64,000 bases of DNA from Affinundibacterium nitidum (lineage in GTDB: Bacteria; Pseudomonadota; Gammaproteobacteria; Burkholderiales; Burkholderiaceae_D), in NCBI RefSeq assembly GCF_014284155.1, contig NZ_JACOFZ010000001.1, positions 1,134,545 through 1,198,544 of the forward strand. The letters are read 5' to 3'. Numbering within the stretch: position 1 is the first letter of the stretch; every line of letters begins with the position of its first letter. Shown piece by piece: positions 28,196 through 36,558 of the stretch. A program made the position numbers and the translations under genes. A model generated the notes under the pieces. The model was not told the DNA's origin, did no database searches, and saw only the letters and a list, made by a program, of their open reading frames with translations.

Positions 28196-28972
28196 CTATT
28201 CTTTTGCTTTAGGCAAGAAATTAATTTCACGCGCCGTTTTTTGACCTATGGTCACCAATTTCAAACTTTTAGGGATCACCGCATCGCTTTGCGAAATCAC
28301 GATACGCCCCCCCATAATCTCGGCAAACCTTTGCGGCAACAATGGGCTACGATCGGGTTCGGCATAGCCATCAGGAAATTGTGGTTGATCAGTGGCTAAA
28401 TCATATTTGTCGCTTGCGCCCAAGGTATGCAAGAACTCATGTGCAATTATGACATTATTCGTCTGACTAAGTTCCGCGTCAGCGAAGACATTCACGCGAC
28501 CAATCAGGCCCTGCTGCAGCGCCGTCGAATGATGAACGGATTTATTCTTAGGATCAAAATAGAGCACAAACAAACGCACTTGTGGGTCTGGACCCACAAT
28601 TTTGGCATGACGATACGCCCACCAACGAAACTTCAAGCTCCACCACATGACGTCCAAGGCGTTTTGCTCAGGCGGTGGCGCCGGAGGGGCTTCTGCCAAA
28701 CTCGATTTCAAACGAATCTCAACACCCGCACTCGCCTGCTTGCCGTAGGAATCTTTTTCTCTCTGTATGAATTCTTCGATGGGACGAAATTCTTCGACGT
28801 TCAATTGGCGAATATACTTGTCGGCAGCGGCACTACCATCACCATTAATCGGATAAATATTGATGGGTAAAGTAAATTGCCACTCGACTGACTTGGTTCG
28901 CGAACGATAGGTCGATGTCGCAACCAATGCCAAAATGAGCAGCAGAATACTGACACGAATGGTTTTAAACAT
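28196..28972 (-). CDS. Membrane-anchored or secreted metzincin-like protein
   Basis: 258 aa from the ATG at 28970-28972 (an in-frame ATG at 29011 precedes the hydrophobic segment less well). One N-terminal hydrophobic helix (about 5-20), no clear cleavage site, so it is probably anchored with the domain in the periplasm. Residues 178-188 read HEFLHTLGASD, the metzincin zinc motif HExxHxxGxx(H/D) with Asp as third ligand. EIMGG at 218-222 could be the Met-turn. A proline-rich patch (AEAPPAPPPE) lies near 93-102. I do not recognise a named family; protease activity is inferred from the motif. It is cotranscribed with the XRE regulator. Confidence 0.78.
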   Translation of the reverse strand: MFKTIRVSILLLILALVATSTYRSRTKSVEWQFTLPINIYPINGDGSAAADKYIRQLNVEEFRPIEEFIQREKDSYGKQASAGVEIRLKSSLAEAPPAPPPEQNALDVMWWSLKFRWWAYRHAKIVGPDPQVRLFVLYFDPKNKSVHHSTALQQGLIGRVNVFADAELSQTNNVIIAHEFLHTLGASDKYDLATDQPQFPDGYAEPDRSPLLPQRFAEIMGGRIVISQSDAVIPKSLKLVTIGQKTAREINFLPKAKE

Positions 28973-29086
28973 AGAGGACCCATCAGTTTGAATGCGCCGA
29001 TTGTACCGCATCCAGTCACCAGAACTCGAACGCTAGCCATCTCAAGTTAATTATCCGTTTCGGTACGAATACAAAATCACAAGACG

Positions 29087-29114
29087 AAAAAAAAGCAGCC
29101 TAAGCTGCTTTTTT
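29087..29114. terminator. Terminator after the small secreted protein gene
   Basis: GCAGC (29095-29099), loop CTAA, GCTGC (29104-29108), with eight A before and six T after. On the minus strand it follows the stop of the gene at 29129. It separates that gene from the metzincin-like/XRE unit. Confidence 0.85.
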
Positions 29115-29128
29115 GAAATTACTTGAGA

Positions 29129-29515
29129 TTATTTTTTAATCTTCTTACCTGCAGCTGTCGCTGGCAAGTATGTCAATGGGTCGTTTAAACCACTTTCGTA
29201 TGCAGTCATCACTGTTTTTGGACGCATGCATGTCGCGCCTAAAGAAGATGAATCAGCAGCAACAGAGTTAACGCACACTTGTAACTTCATGATCTTGCTT
29301 TGTGGGATGCCTGCTGCAGCTGCAATTGAAATGACAGAATGATGATCTGCACCGTTAGCAATCAATTGATCTACCGTTTTTTGCAAATTACGGCTGGTCG
29401 ACAATGCATTGAAAATGCCGTCAACTGAAGTGTCTACTGGTTTTGGAGCTTCTACCGCAAAAGCGCTACCAACCATTGCCAAACCCAAGCATGCACTAAC
29501 AATCATCTTTTTCAT
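29129..29515 (-). CDS. Small secreted protein of unknown function
   Basis: 128 aa. The signal peptide MKKMIVSACLGLAMVGSAFA has a clear AFA-V cleavage site at residue 20/21, so the mature protein of about 108 aa is periplasmic or secreted. It has two Cys residues (in LQVCVN and GATCMRP) that could form a disulfide. The sequence QTLVDQLIANGADHHSVISIAAAAGIPQSKIM-like region (near 45-75) looks helical. No family is recognised. GGAGA lies 7 nt before the ATG at 29513-29515; the frame extends 27 nt further upstream but would bury the signal peptide. It is monocistronic with its own terminator. Confidence 0.75.
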   Translation of the reverse strand: MKKMIVSACLGLAMVGSAFAVEAPKPVDTSVDGIFNALSTSRNLQKTVDQLIANGADHHSVISIAAAAGIPQSKIMKLQVCVNSVAADSSSLGATCMRPKTVMTAYESGLNDPLTYLPATAAGKKIKK

Positions 29516-29863
29516 AACAATCTCCAAAAATTGACAAACCATTTTGCCGAACGCATTGATACTAGCGATTTTTCCAGCAAACGCAAAGGATTTCTCAACG
29601 CAGAAATCAAAATTTTTTCAGAAGTTAGTAAAGCGAAAACACTATGTTATCGATTTACGACAAAAACAGATAATAATGACAATTTCATGCCATAAAGCAG
29701 TGTTTTCACAGTGAAATAAGCGAACTTGACTCAAAACAATATAAACAAAAAACATCATCCAATTCGTTTAGATCGAGTCGACAACTATCCATGACTGAGC
29801 GCTTACTTAAATGCCAAGTAAGATCAAAATTCAGATCATCACAGCCATGTATCACAGGCCATC
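29516..29863. other. Intergenic region upstream of the small secreted protein gene
   Basis: 348 AT-rich bp. It should hold the minus-strand promoter of the gene at 29129. Short open frames on the plus strand (29811 onward) run antisense to the next gene and look non-coding. I see no strong operator, hairpin or repeat. Confidence 0.4.
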
Positions 29864-30088
29864 TCACTCACGCCCTTTTGACTTCTCTGGGAATAGAGTG
29901 TCGGCTGAGAGAGGCAGCCCAAGATTTACGGTTATTGGTTCTTTAACGCGACGAAGCTCAGGAACTCGTCCTACGAACATTTCACGCTCGTGCCATCCCT
30001 GCGCCCTCACCGGCACCAACCAATAACCGTCTTCATCGTGCGCAATCCAATAGGGTGGCTGCTCTAAATATTCGTAGAAAACAATCAT
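29864..30088 (-). CDS. Small conserved-looking hypothetical protein
   Basis: 74 aa from an ATG at 30086-30088; the frame stays open to an ATG at 30148 that would overlap the M14 peptidase gene by 34 nt. No signal peptide. The product is aromatic-rich (FYEYLEQPPYWIAHDEDGYW) and ends in a short acidic/basic tail. Neither start has a good ribosome-binding site. Coding is supported by the position immediately after the peptidase on the same strand and the non-random composition. Function unknown. Confidence 0.55.
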   Translation of the reverse strand: MIVFYEYLEQPPYWIAHDEDGYWLVPVRAQGWHEREMFVGRVPELRRVKEPITVNLGLPLSADTLFPEKSKGRE

Positions 30089-30114
30089 ATTGGTGTCGGT
30101 GGGACTAAAGCGGA

Positions 30115-31809
30115 TTAACGAATCGCGAATACAGGATAACGGCGCCATTCTGGTTCGTGGAAGCGCTTACCGTTGGCAAAAATAAAATCGAGCACCGCTG
30201 TTTGATTCGAGAGCAATTCAGGATGCGCAGTTTTCCATGCCTCAAACTTCGCGGCTAGCTCTGGCTCCGTTTGCAACATGTCATAGGCGCTGTCTTCAAA
30301 TACGTAATCGGAAAATGCTTCTTTCTTCTCCAACACACTATTGAAGAATCCCCAACGGAAGAAACTGTCGTGCGCCAGCGGTTCGAGAGTCTCGACTGCG
30401 TAACGCGCATTGGCTTGATTCAAATACACCAAGACATCGCCTGCTCGTGCTTGCACACTTTCGTTTTTGGTTTCTAACTGCATATCATCATGGAACATAT
30501 GGCCTTCGTAGGCCTGAGGACGGCTGGTCACGCTCTTTACGTGATAGACCTGCACCTGCATCGCTTGATCTGCTTCCAAGGTTTTGAGCTCGACCCCATT
30601 CCAACGCAGACGCTCGATCGCCTCCCGCCAAGCTTGCGGGATCAAATACGCTTTGGGAGTCTGCACCACTACATCAGCGACGAAATTATCGTAGTAGGCG
30701 ATATCTTTTTCCCAAGACTTACTACGGTCATAGGAAAGGCGTGTGTAGTTACCGATCTTACTTGGAGAATAAACAGCCTCGTAACCTTTAAAGCGGAAAG
30801 TCGAAGGCTTGGTGTGATCAGCCTTCCAAGTGACTGGCCATTGTGTCTTGCTTTGAGCAGCAGTGCGTGCCGCCGCACGTAATCCTTGAATCTGCCCGGC
30901 GTTCGCAATCGTAAAATCAAGGACGACTTCCACCAATGCACGCATCGATGCATAACGATCGGCATAAGGCTTCAACATATGCGTTTCAGGCATGAAACCA
31001 ATGGTGTGATGAAGTGCGGCAAAGCCGGTTGAAAAACGCGGCACTTCGAGGAAATCTTCAATACCATCGTCTGGTGTCTCTTTGACTGGATTCACGTAAG
31101 GGCAAGTTGGCCAGCCACGCTTTTCCATCTGCGTGTAAATCTCGGGCAGCATGGTGTTGCGGAGGTAAGGCCCCAAACCATCACCGAGTTTATCTGCCTG
31201 AGTTTGAATCAAGGTCATGGTGTAGCTATAGTCAGCACCATTCGAGGTGTGGGTATCGACCATCACATCGGGGTCCCACTCAGTAAAGAAGCGGTTGAAC
31301 ACGCCAGCCGCCAAGCTATCGCATTTAATGAAGTCGCGATTCAAATCCAAGTTGCGGCCATTGGCACGGAAGCCGAACATTTCGGGGCCATCTTGGTTCA
31401 CACGCGAGGTGTTTTGACGATTCAAACTACCATCGACGTTATACACAGGAATAAATAAGAAAACTGTCTTTCCTAATGCCGCACGACGTTCTGCTTGCAA
31501 ACAAAAATCACGCACCAAGGCCATGCATGAATCAATGCCTTCTGGTTCGCCTGGATGAATGCCATTATTGTTGAAAAAGATCGGGCGCCCTGCTGCTTTC
31601 AAACGATCACGATCAAACTCACCATCGGTGGTGATCACACCTGCATGCATAGGCACGCCGCCATCGGACACGCCGATCTGAAAAAATTTCAGTACGTTCG
31701 GAAAGTCTTCTGCCAATTTTTCATAGAAAGGAATGCAGTCAGCCCAAGTCGTGGTTTGATTTTGATTCCCCAACTCAAACGGTGTAGGATAAGCGCGATT
31801 TGTTGTCAT
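30115..31809 (-). CDS. M14 family zinc carboxypeptidase-like protein
   Basis: 564 aa, no signal peptide visible. The zinc motif is GIHPGEPEG (His and Glu ligands, near 83-91), followed by RNLDLNRDF (substrate-binding Asn/Arg, near 151-159) and the third ligand in VDTHTSNGADY (near 182-192). The glutamate of catalysis is expected in the GFMPETHML region (near 273). The C-terminal 220 aa are a non-catalytic region. Known relatives remove C-terminal residues or are cytosolic; the target is unknown. Monocistronic or with the small gene that follows it. Confidence 0.85.
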   Translation of the reverse strand: MTTNRAYPTPFELGNQNQTTTWADCIPFYEKLAEDFPNVLKFFQIGVSDGGVPMHAGVITTDGEFDRDRLKAAGRPIFFNNNGIHPGEPEGIDSCMALVRDFCLQAERRAALGKTVFLFIPVYNVDGSLNRQNTSRVNQDGPEMFGFRANGRNLDLNRDFIKCDSLAAGVFNRFFTEWDPDVMVDTHTSNGADYSYTMTLIQTQADKLGDGLGPYLRNTMLPEIYTQMEKRGWPTCPYVNPVKETPDDGIEDFLEVPRFSTGFAALHHTIGFMPETHMLKPYADRYASMRALVEVVLDFTIANAGQIQGLRAAARTAAQSKTQWPVTWKADHTKPSTFRFKGYEAVYSPSKIGNYTRLSYDRSKSWEKDIAYYDNFVADVVVQTPKAYLIPQAWREAIERLRWNGVELKTLEADQAMQVQVYHVKSVTSRPQAYEGHMFHDDMQLETKNESVQARAGDVLVYLNQANARYAVETLEPLAHDSFFRWGFFNSVLEKKEAFSDYVFEDSAYDMLQTEPELAAKFEAWKTAHPELLSNQTAVLDFIFANGKRFHEPEWRRYPVFAIR

Positions 31810-31938
31810 TTTCGATAAGCCCTGCGTGCAAGAGATAAGTCTAAGAATGGCGCAGATTGTAGCACTCTAGCTTAAAAATTTTGAACGCAATATCGCATTC
31901 ACCACCAAACTAAACATCCAAAAAACACAGCGTTTCCT

Positions 31939-32148
31939 ATGCAAAGCCAAGATTTAATTCTCCTCGTGACCCGCCAAATGCCGTATGGCAAATACGAAGG
32001 CCGCGTCCTCGCCGATTTACCCGGACATTATCTTGGCTGGTTTGCTCGCGAAGGTTTTCCGAAAGGTGAGATCGGACGCTTACTCGAATTGATGTATGAA
32101 ATTGATCATAATAATTTGCGAGATTTACTCAAACCCTTAAGAAAATAA
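31939..32148 (+). CDS. DUF3820 family protein
   Basis: 69 aa. The core MPYGKYEGRVLADLPGHYLGWFAREGFPKGEIGRLLEL (14-51) is the DUF3820 signature (PYGKY...LPxxYLxW). The family is small and widespread in bacteria; its role is not established, though relatives occur fused to exonuclease-type domains. The ATG at 31939 has no visible Shine-Dalgarno. It faces away from the M14 gene and precedes the beta-barrel gene by 221 bp. Confidence 0.85.
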   Translation: MQSQDLILLVTRQMPYGKYEGRVLADLPGHYLGWFAREGFPKGEIGRLLELMYEIDHNNLRDLLKPLRK

Positions 32149-32369
32149 GTTCCCGATTTAGCAAAAATCAGCAAAAGTACTGTGGCATAAACCCAAGCCT
32201 CGCATCTGACAGTCCCTTCGATTCATTTTTTGAAATTTAAGCTCTTCACAACGACACTGCAAACCAAGTTGATTGCGAACGATGAAACATCATCAGATTC
32301 AGACGATCAGTCCACAGTTTCAGTACCAAGCAAGTTAGTTTCACTCGTTGTTCATTTGAAGAGGTTCAC

Positions 32370-32990
32370 ATGTCTACACTCAAACGCACTATCTCTACCA
32401 CTCTATCTATCGCTGCATCGCTCAGTGCCCTAGCTTTTGCTGGAAGTGCACACGCTAACGACACCAGCGTAGGTGCCTCTTGGGCCGTTCGCACCAATTC
32501 TGATTTAGGTTGCTCTGTAGGTGCGCCATGCGAACGTGCGAGTAAAACGAGCGGCAAAATTTATGGTGACTACAGTTTCGCGGTCACGCCATACAACGGC
32601 TTTAGCATTTCGCAGAGCGTAGAGGGGATGCTGTATCAAATTGGCGAGGCAAAAGCGAATTTCAATACTGGCAGTGGTATCAAGAGCGGCAACGGCAAAT
32701 CAAGTGGCGTTGGCGTATTTTACAAGGTCGATTTGGGCACCGATGACTTTGGCGTCACAGCAAAGCTGGGCGGCAGCTATGCTCACGGCTCCGTCAATTT
32801 TATGAATGGCGGTTCTGAATCACAAAACGCATGGTTCTTGCCAGCCGGTGGTCTCGGTTTACGAGTCAACCTGAACAAGAATGTGATGCTCACAGCGGAT
32901 TGGGATCGCTTGCCAGCCAAATACAGCAGCACGAATAGCACAAAAGCAAAGAACGATATGTATTCAATCGGTGTCGCTTATAAGTTTTAA
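32370..32990 (+). CDS. Small outer-membrane beta-barrel-like protein
   Basis: 206 aa. The signal peptide ends SAHA-ND near residue 29. The rest alternates amphipathic strands with short polar turns and ends in IGVAYKF, a terminal aromatic that BAM recognises, so it is probably an 8-strand barrel of the opacity/OmpW/OmpA-membrane type. A Cys pair (LGCSVGAPCE, near 48-56) may close a periplasmic or loop disulfide. AGAGG lies 6-7 nt before the ATG. Function unknown. A palindromic element follows 60 bp downstream. Confidence 0.75.
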   Translation: MSTLKRTISTTLSIAASLSALAFAGSAHANDTSVGASWAVRTNSDLGCSVGAPCERASKTSGKIYGDYSFAVTPYNGFSISQSVEGMLYQIGEAKANFNTGSGIKSGNGKSSGVGVFYKVDLGTDDFGVTAKLGGSYAHGSVNFMNGGSESQNAWFLPAGGLGLRVNLNKNVMLTADWDRLPAKYSSTNSTKAKNDMYSIGVAYKF

Positions 32991-33050
32991 GAAGATACGA
33001 ACGGTAAATCAAATCGCAAAAACAATGCGATAACAAGCAAGCTGTAATGC

Positions 33051-33170
33051 TTCAAATCGCTTAGTCTGGATGCAGTGCATAAGTGAACTTTGGCCTCCCG
33101 CAGCCATACTCAAGTATTAGGTACGATGGGGCCAGGCAACAACGCAATGCGCCAGAATAAGCAATTTGAA
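33051..33170. repeat. Palindromic (MITE-like) intergenic element, copy D
   Basis: 120 bp bounded by 19-bp inverted ends: 33051-33069 (TTCAAATCGCTTAGTCTGG) and 33152-33170, pairing at 17 of 19 positions. Inside are GGATGCAGTG and CAGCCATACTCAAGTAT, shared with copies A and B. No transposase or target-site duplication is visible. Confidence 0.62.
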
Positions 33171-33185
33171 TAAGGAACCACTGAC

Positions 33186-33259
33186 GCACAGAGCCACACA
33201 CCTACCTGTGAATGCGCAAGATACTCCCCTCCATCTTGCAAATTCGTGTGTCTCTGTGC
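33186..33259. other. Long imperfect hairpin of unknown role
   Basis: Outer stem GCACAGAG (33186-33193) with CTCTGTGC (33252-33259), then after a 2-nt bulge ACACAC (33196-33201) with GTGTGT (33246-33251). An inner stem is GCAAGAT (33216-33222) with ATCTTGC (33233-33239). A 74-nt structure like this could be a small RNA, a 3' mRNA element or a repeat. No T-run follows. Confidence 0.55.
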
Positions 33260-33287
33260 CGATGGGGTTGATCTATGATGTCTCAAT

Positions 33288-33316
33288 AAAAAAACGAAGC
33301 CTAGGCTTCGTTTTTT
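33288..33316. terminator. Terminator of the TAXI-like gene
   Basis: CGAAGC (33295-33300), loop CTAG, GCTTCG (33305-33310), seven A before, six T after. On the minus strand it lies just past the TAXI stop; it can also stop plus-strand reading from the barrel gene. Confidence 0.88.
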
Positions 33317-33319
33317 GCT

Positions 33320-34639
33320 TTAGAACTCACCCTGCACACGCTTGCGAACAAAACTGATGTGACTTCGCAAGCCATATAGTTCATCCGCGTAAGCAAGTGG
33401 AATCGAAATTTGATTGACCTTTTCTTCGATTTCGTCGAGTCGTTTAAGCTGTGCCTCCGCCGCTTTTTTTCGTTGAGCTTTCTCTATGCCTTCCATCGCC
33501 ATCTCGACTGCTCTTAATTGGCCATACCAACGATAAACACGCGAACGAATTCGCCAACGATATAGTGGAGGTATTACCTTAGACAAAGGCAATGCCAAGG
33601 CACCAAAGGTTAGCAATACAACCCACATTCTTTCCAAGAAATTCGCCATCCAAAAACTCAGATAACGCTGCAAGAACGGTTGGCCACTACGATAGAACTT
33701 TTCGGCTTGCGGATCGACGGGAATTTCCGTGTAACGATCTGAGGGAAACTCACCTTGATCACTAAACCAATTTGCTCCACCGTGAATCTTCTTGGCTGCT
33801 TGCAGGAACAAACTTATTAGGGCGGGATGGAGACTTTCATGTGCCACCAGTGTCGCGGTTGGCGAAATTAAATGATAATCGCGTGCAGGAATATCTTTAC
33901 CGATATCAACGATACCGCGTGGCAGAACCACGTGAGACAGAAATGGCAAGCGTCGGGTATAAGCTTCGGCTTGGACAAAATCAAATAAGCGCACGCCCGG
34001 TGTTTGTAACAACATTTGCACCAGTAGCGAATCTGAGGCCGCACTCATCACCAAAACGTCGAGCTTACCATCAAGAAATGCCGCCGTACCTTGCATACTA
34101 TCTAGCTTCTGTAGCTGAAAATCGGTATCACTGAGGTTATTGACGCCGATTATTTGCGTAAAAAGTTTATGAACACCATAGCCATCGGGCCCTACATTCA
34201 CACGTAGGCCTTTAAGATCAGCGAGATTATTAAGTTCTTTTTTCGAACGATAAAAAATCCAGACAGGCTCATAAAATAAGCTACCAAGAGAAATCAAACC
34301 TTGAGCCTCTGCCTCTTCTTGATTGGTTGATCCACTTTGCACGAAACCGATATCAACGATGGAATTAGGGTCACGAATTTGATTTAAATTGTCGAGCGAG
34401 CCCTGTGAACGATGAACCCTGAGTTCAATTTGATTCTTCGCCAACTCCGTCGCATACAACTGTGCAAAGTGATCATACGCGCTGTTTTCCTGTCCCCCGA
34501 CGAAGTCTAATTTTTTGCCTGGCGCTGGTTCCACAAAATACAGCGTTGAGGCTATCAAGACCAAGACCAATAAAGTCATCGGTCCAAAAGCAAGCAAGGC
34601 GTCCTTCATCGAAAAGAGAGTGAATCGGATTTTATTCAT
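33320..34639 (-). CDS. Membrane-anchored TAXI family solute-binding protein (orphan)
   Basis: 439 aa. An N-terminal hydrophobic helix (about 16-38) anchors a TAXI-type TRAP binding domain (about 45-310; KLDFVGGQENSAYDHFAQLYATEL, then VDIGFVQSGSTN and LKGLRVNVGPDGYGVHKLF). A second hydrophobic segment (about 330-350) and a C-terminal charged coiled coil (about 375-420) follow. Classical TAXI proteins are soluble and work with fused DctQM membrane subunits; none is encoded here. This anchored form may be a receptor rather than a transporter part. The ATG at 34637-34639 replaces a TTG 15 nt upstream. Ligand unknown. Confidence 0.82.
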   Translation of the reverse strand: MNKIRFTLFSMKDALLAFGPMTLLVLVLIASTLYFVEPAPGKKLDFVGGQENSAYDHFAQLYATELAKNQIELRVHRSQGSLDNLNQIRDPNSIVDIGFVQSGSTNQEEAEAQGLISLGSLFYEPVWIFYRSKKELNNLADLKGLRVNVGPDGYGVHKLFTQIIGVNNLSDTDFQLQKLDSMQGTAAFLDGKLDVLVMSAASDSLLVQMLLQTPGVRLFDFVQAEAYTRRLPFLSHVVLPRGIVDIGKDIPARDYHLISPTATLVAHESLHPALISLFLQAAKKIHGGANWFSDQGEFPSDRYTEIPVDPQAEKFYRSGQPFLQRYLSFWMANFLERMWVVLLTFGALALPLSKVIPPLYRWRIRSRVYRWYGQLRAVEMAMEGIEKAQRKKAAEAQLKRLDEIEEKVNQISIPLAYADELYGLRSHISFVRKRVQGEF

Positions 34640-34686
34640 ACTTTTTTCTTTCAAATCAAACGCTGTGCCCTGTAAGCCACAGACAA

Positions 34687-35484
34687 TTAATCGACGGCGG
34701 CTGTCGATTCATATTCCATATGAAATCCATCCAAGACGGCGAGCATTTCGGCAAATGCCTGCTGCACTTGACGAGGCTCACCCTTCACGCCGAGCTCTAT
34801 ATGACGCCGCATGGTTTCAGATCCCACGCTAGGCAAACTAAATACTTTGACCTCAGGGTATCGTTGCTCTAAGTCTTCCATCATCGGCGTTAGCGTCGAC
34901 TCTGCCACCTCAAACACTAATACTGATTTTTCGTCATGCGGCTGTTGATGAAACAGATGCGCATAATGCGTATCCAAAACCCAGGCAATCATCGGCCACG
35001 CCATCACAGGAAAACCCGGCACAAAATAATGCTGACGAATCGCGAAACCGGGGATTTTATTAAAAGGATTCGGAATAATCTCCGCGCCATGTGGAAACTC
35101 CCCCATCTTCAAACGATGTAAATGATCAGGTGAATTTAAGTCAGCCGGTTTGTCTGCTGTCGATGCGGTTTCTAAAATCCGTTCTTGGATCAAACGCTTC
35201 GCTTCTGGATGCAGCTCAATTAGCACACCCAAGGCTGCAGCCGCACATTGACGCGTATGATCGTCTGGCGTAGCACCAATACCACCCGTACTAAAAACAA
35301 TATCTCCACTCGCAAAACTACGCTCCAAAGTCGCTGTGATACGAGCCCTATCGTCACCCACATACTCCGCCCAATCTAAGCTCAATCCACGCTCCTTGAG
35401 CAAAGCGATCACTTTGGGTAAATGTTGATCTTGACGTTTGCCCGATAAAATCTCATCACCAACAATAATTAAACCTATACCCAT
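34687..35484 (-). CDS. Molybdopterin-binding domain / CinA N-terminal-like protein
   Basis: 265 aa. The N-terminal MoCF-fold reads GIGLIIVGDEILSGKRQDQHLP, then SFASGDIVFSTGGIGATPDDHTRQCAA near 57-83. That fold is shared by MogA, MoeA and the CinA N-domain. The C-terminal nicotinamide-nucleotide deamidase (PncC) domain of full CinA is absent. Such short proteins in Burkholderiales are annotated competence/damage-inducible protein A; in CinA this domain hydrolyses ADP-ribose-type substrates. The true substrate here is unknown. It lies 47 bp upstream of the TAXI gene and 23 bp downstream of the EI24 gene, so these three may be one transcript. Confidence 0.85.
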   Translation of the reverse strand: MGIGLIIVGDEILSGKRQDQHLPKVIALLKERGLSLDWAEYVGDDRARITATLERSFASGDIVFSTGGIGATPDDHTRQCAAAALGVLIELHPEAKRLIQERILETASTADKPADLNSPDHLHRLKMGEFPHGAEIIPNPFNKIPGFAIRQHYFVPGFPVMAWPMIAWVLDTHYAHLFHQQPHDEKSVLVFEVAESTLTPMMEDLEQRYPEVKVFSLPSVGSETMRRHIELGVKGEPRQVQQAFAEMLAVLDGFHMEYESTAAVD

Positions 35485-35507
35485 CTCAATCTCTCACTTT
35501 CGCACAA

Positions 35508-36389
35508 TCATTTATTTTCGAGTATTGCAGTGCTACGTTCATCTCCTACAACCGGCGTAATGTTCTTGGAACTCGCTTCGCGATCGGCACGTAGTTTGTG
35601 CAGGGCCTGCAAACAATAATATTGGAACCAGCAACCGCTATAGATAAAAATCAACAAATACATCCAGATCGCAACGCTGACAAAAAACGGGAAGAAAGCG
35701 ACATAGGCCAAGGACATGGCACCGCCCAACCACAAAGCGCTCGGCAAAGTCCCAAACCAACCAGCGGCAATACCGATCAACAACAAAGAGCCTCGATGTT
35801 GGCTAAATATCGCTTGACGCTCTTCCGCATCGGCATACGCCGCTAAAGCGTCATAGGCCATGATGCGGTAGGTCAGCCAACCCCATAACAATGGTTGGAC
35901 GAAAAAATAAATCGGAGGGAAGAAAATTAAGGGCAGCGTCACTACCCATAAGAAGGTGAAGATAAAAAAGGACAGCAAAGAGAAACCAATACTACCCAAC
36001 AGCGAACCGCCTTGGCGTTTTTCTAATTGAGGAAAATCGCGTTGCCCGACATAGCGACTAATCACTGGCATCACAACCAAGCCGATAAACAGCAATGAAC
36101 TCATAATCATCGCCGGCAATAGTGCCCACATGGTGACTAATGGCACGATTACTGTCTTGAGCGCGAGCAAACCTAAAGAACTCAACATTTGCCCAGCAGA
36201 ATTTGCCGACTCATGGTTCACGTAATAGCTTTGCACAAAGTCCAGAATGCTTTGCATACGCCACCACATCAGTCCACCCCATAACAAGAGCGAAAGCACT
36301 AAAGGCAACAAACTTAGGAAAAGGATACGTGGACTAAACTGAGCCACAAAGGCGCGGCTCCAGGAACGCAATACTTCTTGAAGATTCAT
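35508..36389 (-). CDS. EI24 domain-containing integral membrane protein
   Basis: 293 aa with about six hydrophobic segments. It belongs to the EI24/CysZ-like family by the pattern MNLQEVLRSWSRAFVAQFSPRILFLSLLPLVLSL, then FFIFTFLWVVTLPLIFFPPIYFFVQPLLWGWLTYRIMAYDALA near 175-215. The function of these proteins is not firmly known; CysZ relatives conduct sulfate. The frame opens 96 nt upstream, but the ATG at 36387-36389 has AAGGATG 7 nt before it. It leads a possible three-gene unit with the CinA-like and TAXI genes. Confidence 0.83.
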   Translation of the reverse strand: MNLQEVLRSWSRAFVAQFSPRILFLSLLPLVLSLLLWGGLMWWRMQSILDFVQSYYVNHESANSAGQMLSSLGLLALKTVIVPLVTMWALLPAMIMSSLLFIGLVVMPVISRYVGQRDFPQLEKRQGGSLLGSIGFSLLSFFIFTFLWVVTLPLIFFPPIYFFVQPLLWGWLTYRIMAYDALAAYADAEERQAIFSQHRGSLLLIGIAAGWFGTLPSALWLGGAMSLAYVAFFPFFVSVAIWMYLLIFIYSGCWFQYYCLQALHKLRADREASSKNITPVVGDERSTAILENK

Positions 36390-36558
36390 GCAACATCCTT
36401 TGGTAAACAAACGAAACCATGGTCGTGCACGTATTTTACCTTGGCTTGTATCGATTGATTTGAAAATCCCAGTTTTACAGGGCAAGTCTCAAGGCAAGCG
36501 ACGATAGAGCTCATTTTCTACTACAATGACATTTTTTGATTTCATTTGAGAGTACATC

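Larger units (their letters stand above)
32991..33319. other. Intergenic region rich in secondary structure
   Basis: 329 bp holding palindromic element D (33051-33170), a long hairpin (33186-33259) and the terminator of the TAXI gene (33288-33316). An open frame across it overlaps these structures and is not considered a gene. Confidence 0.6.

Noticed and set aside
33166-33357. 63-aa open frame on the plus strand
   Set aside because: Runs across a long hairpin and a terminator into the TAXI gene; no family signal.
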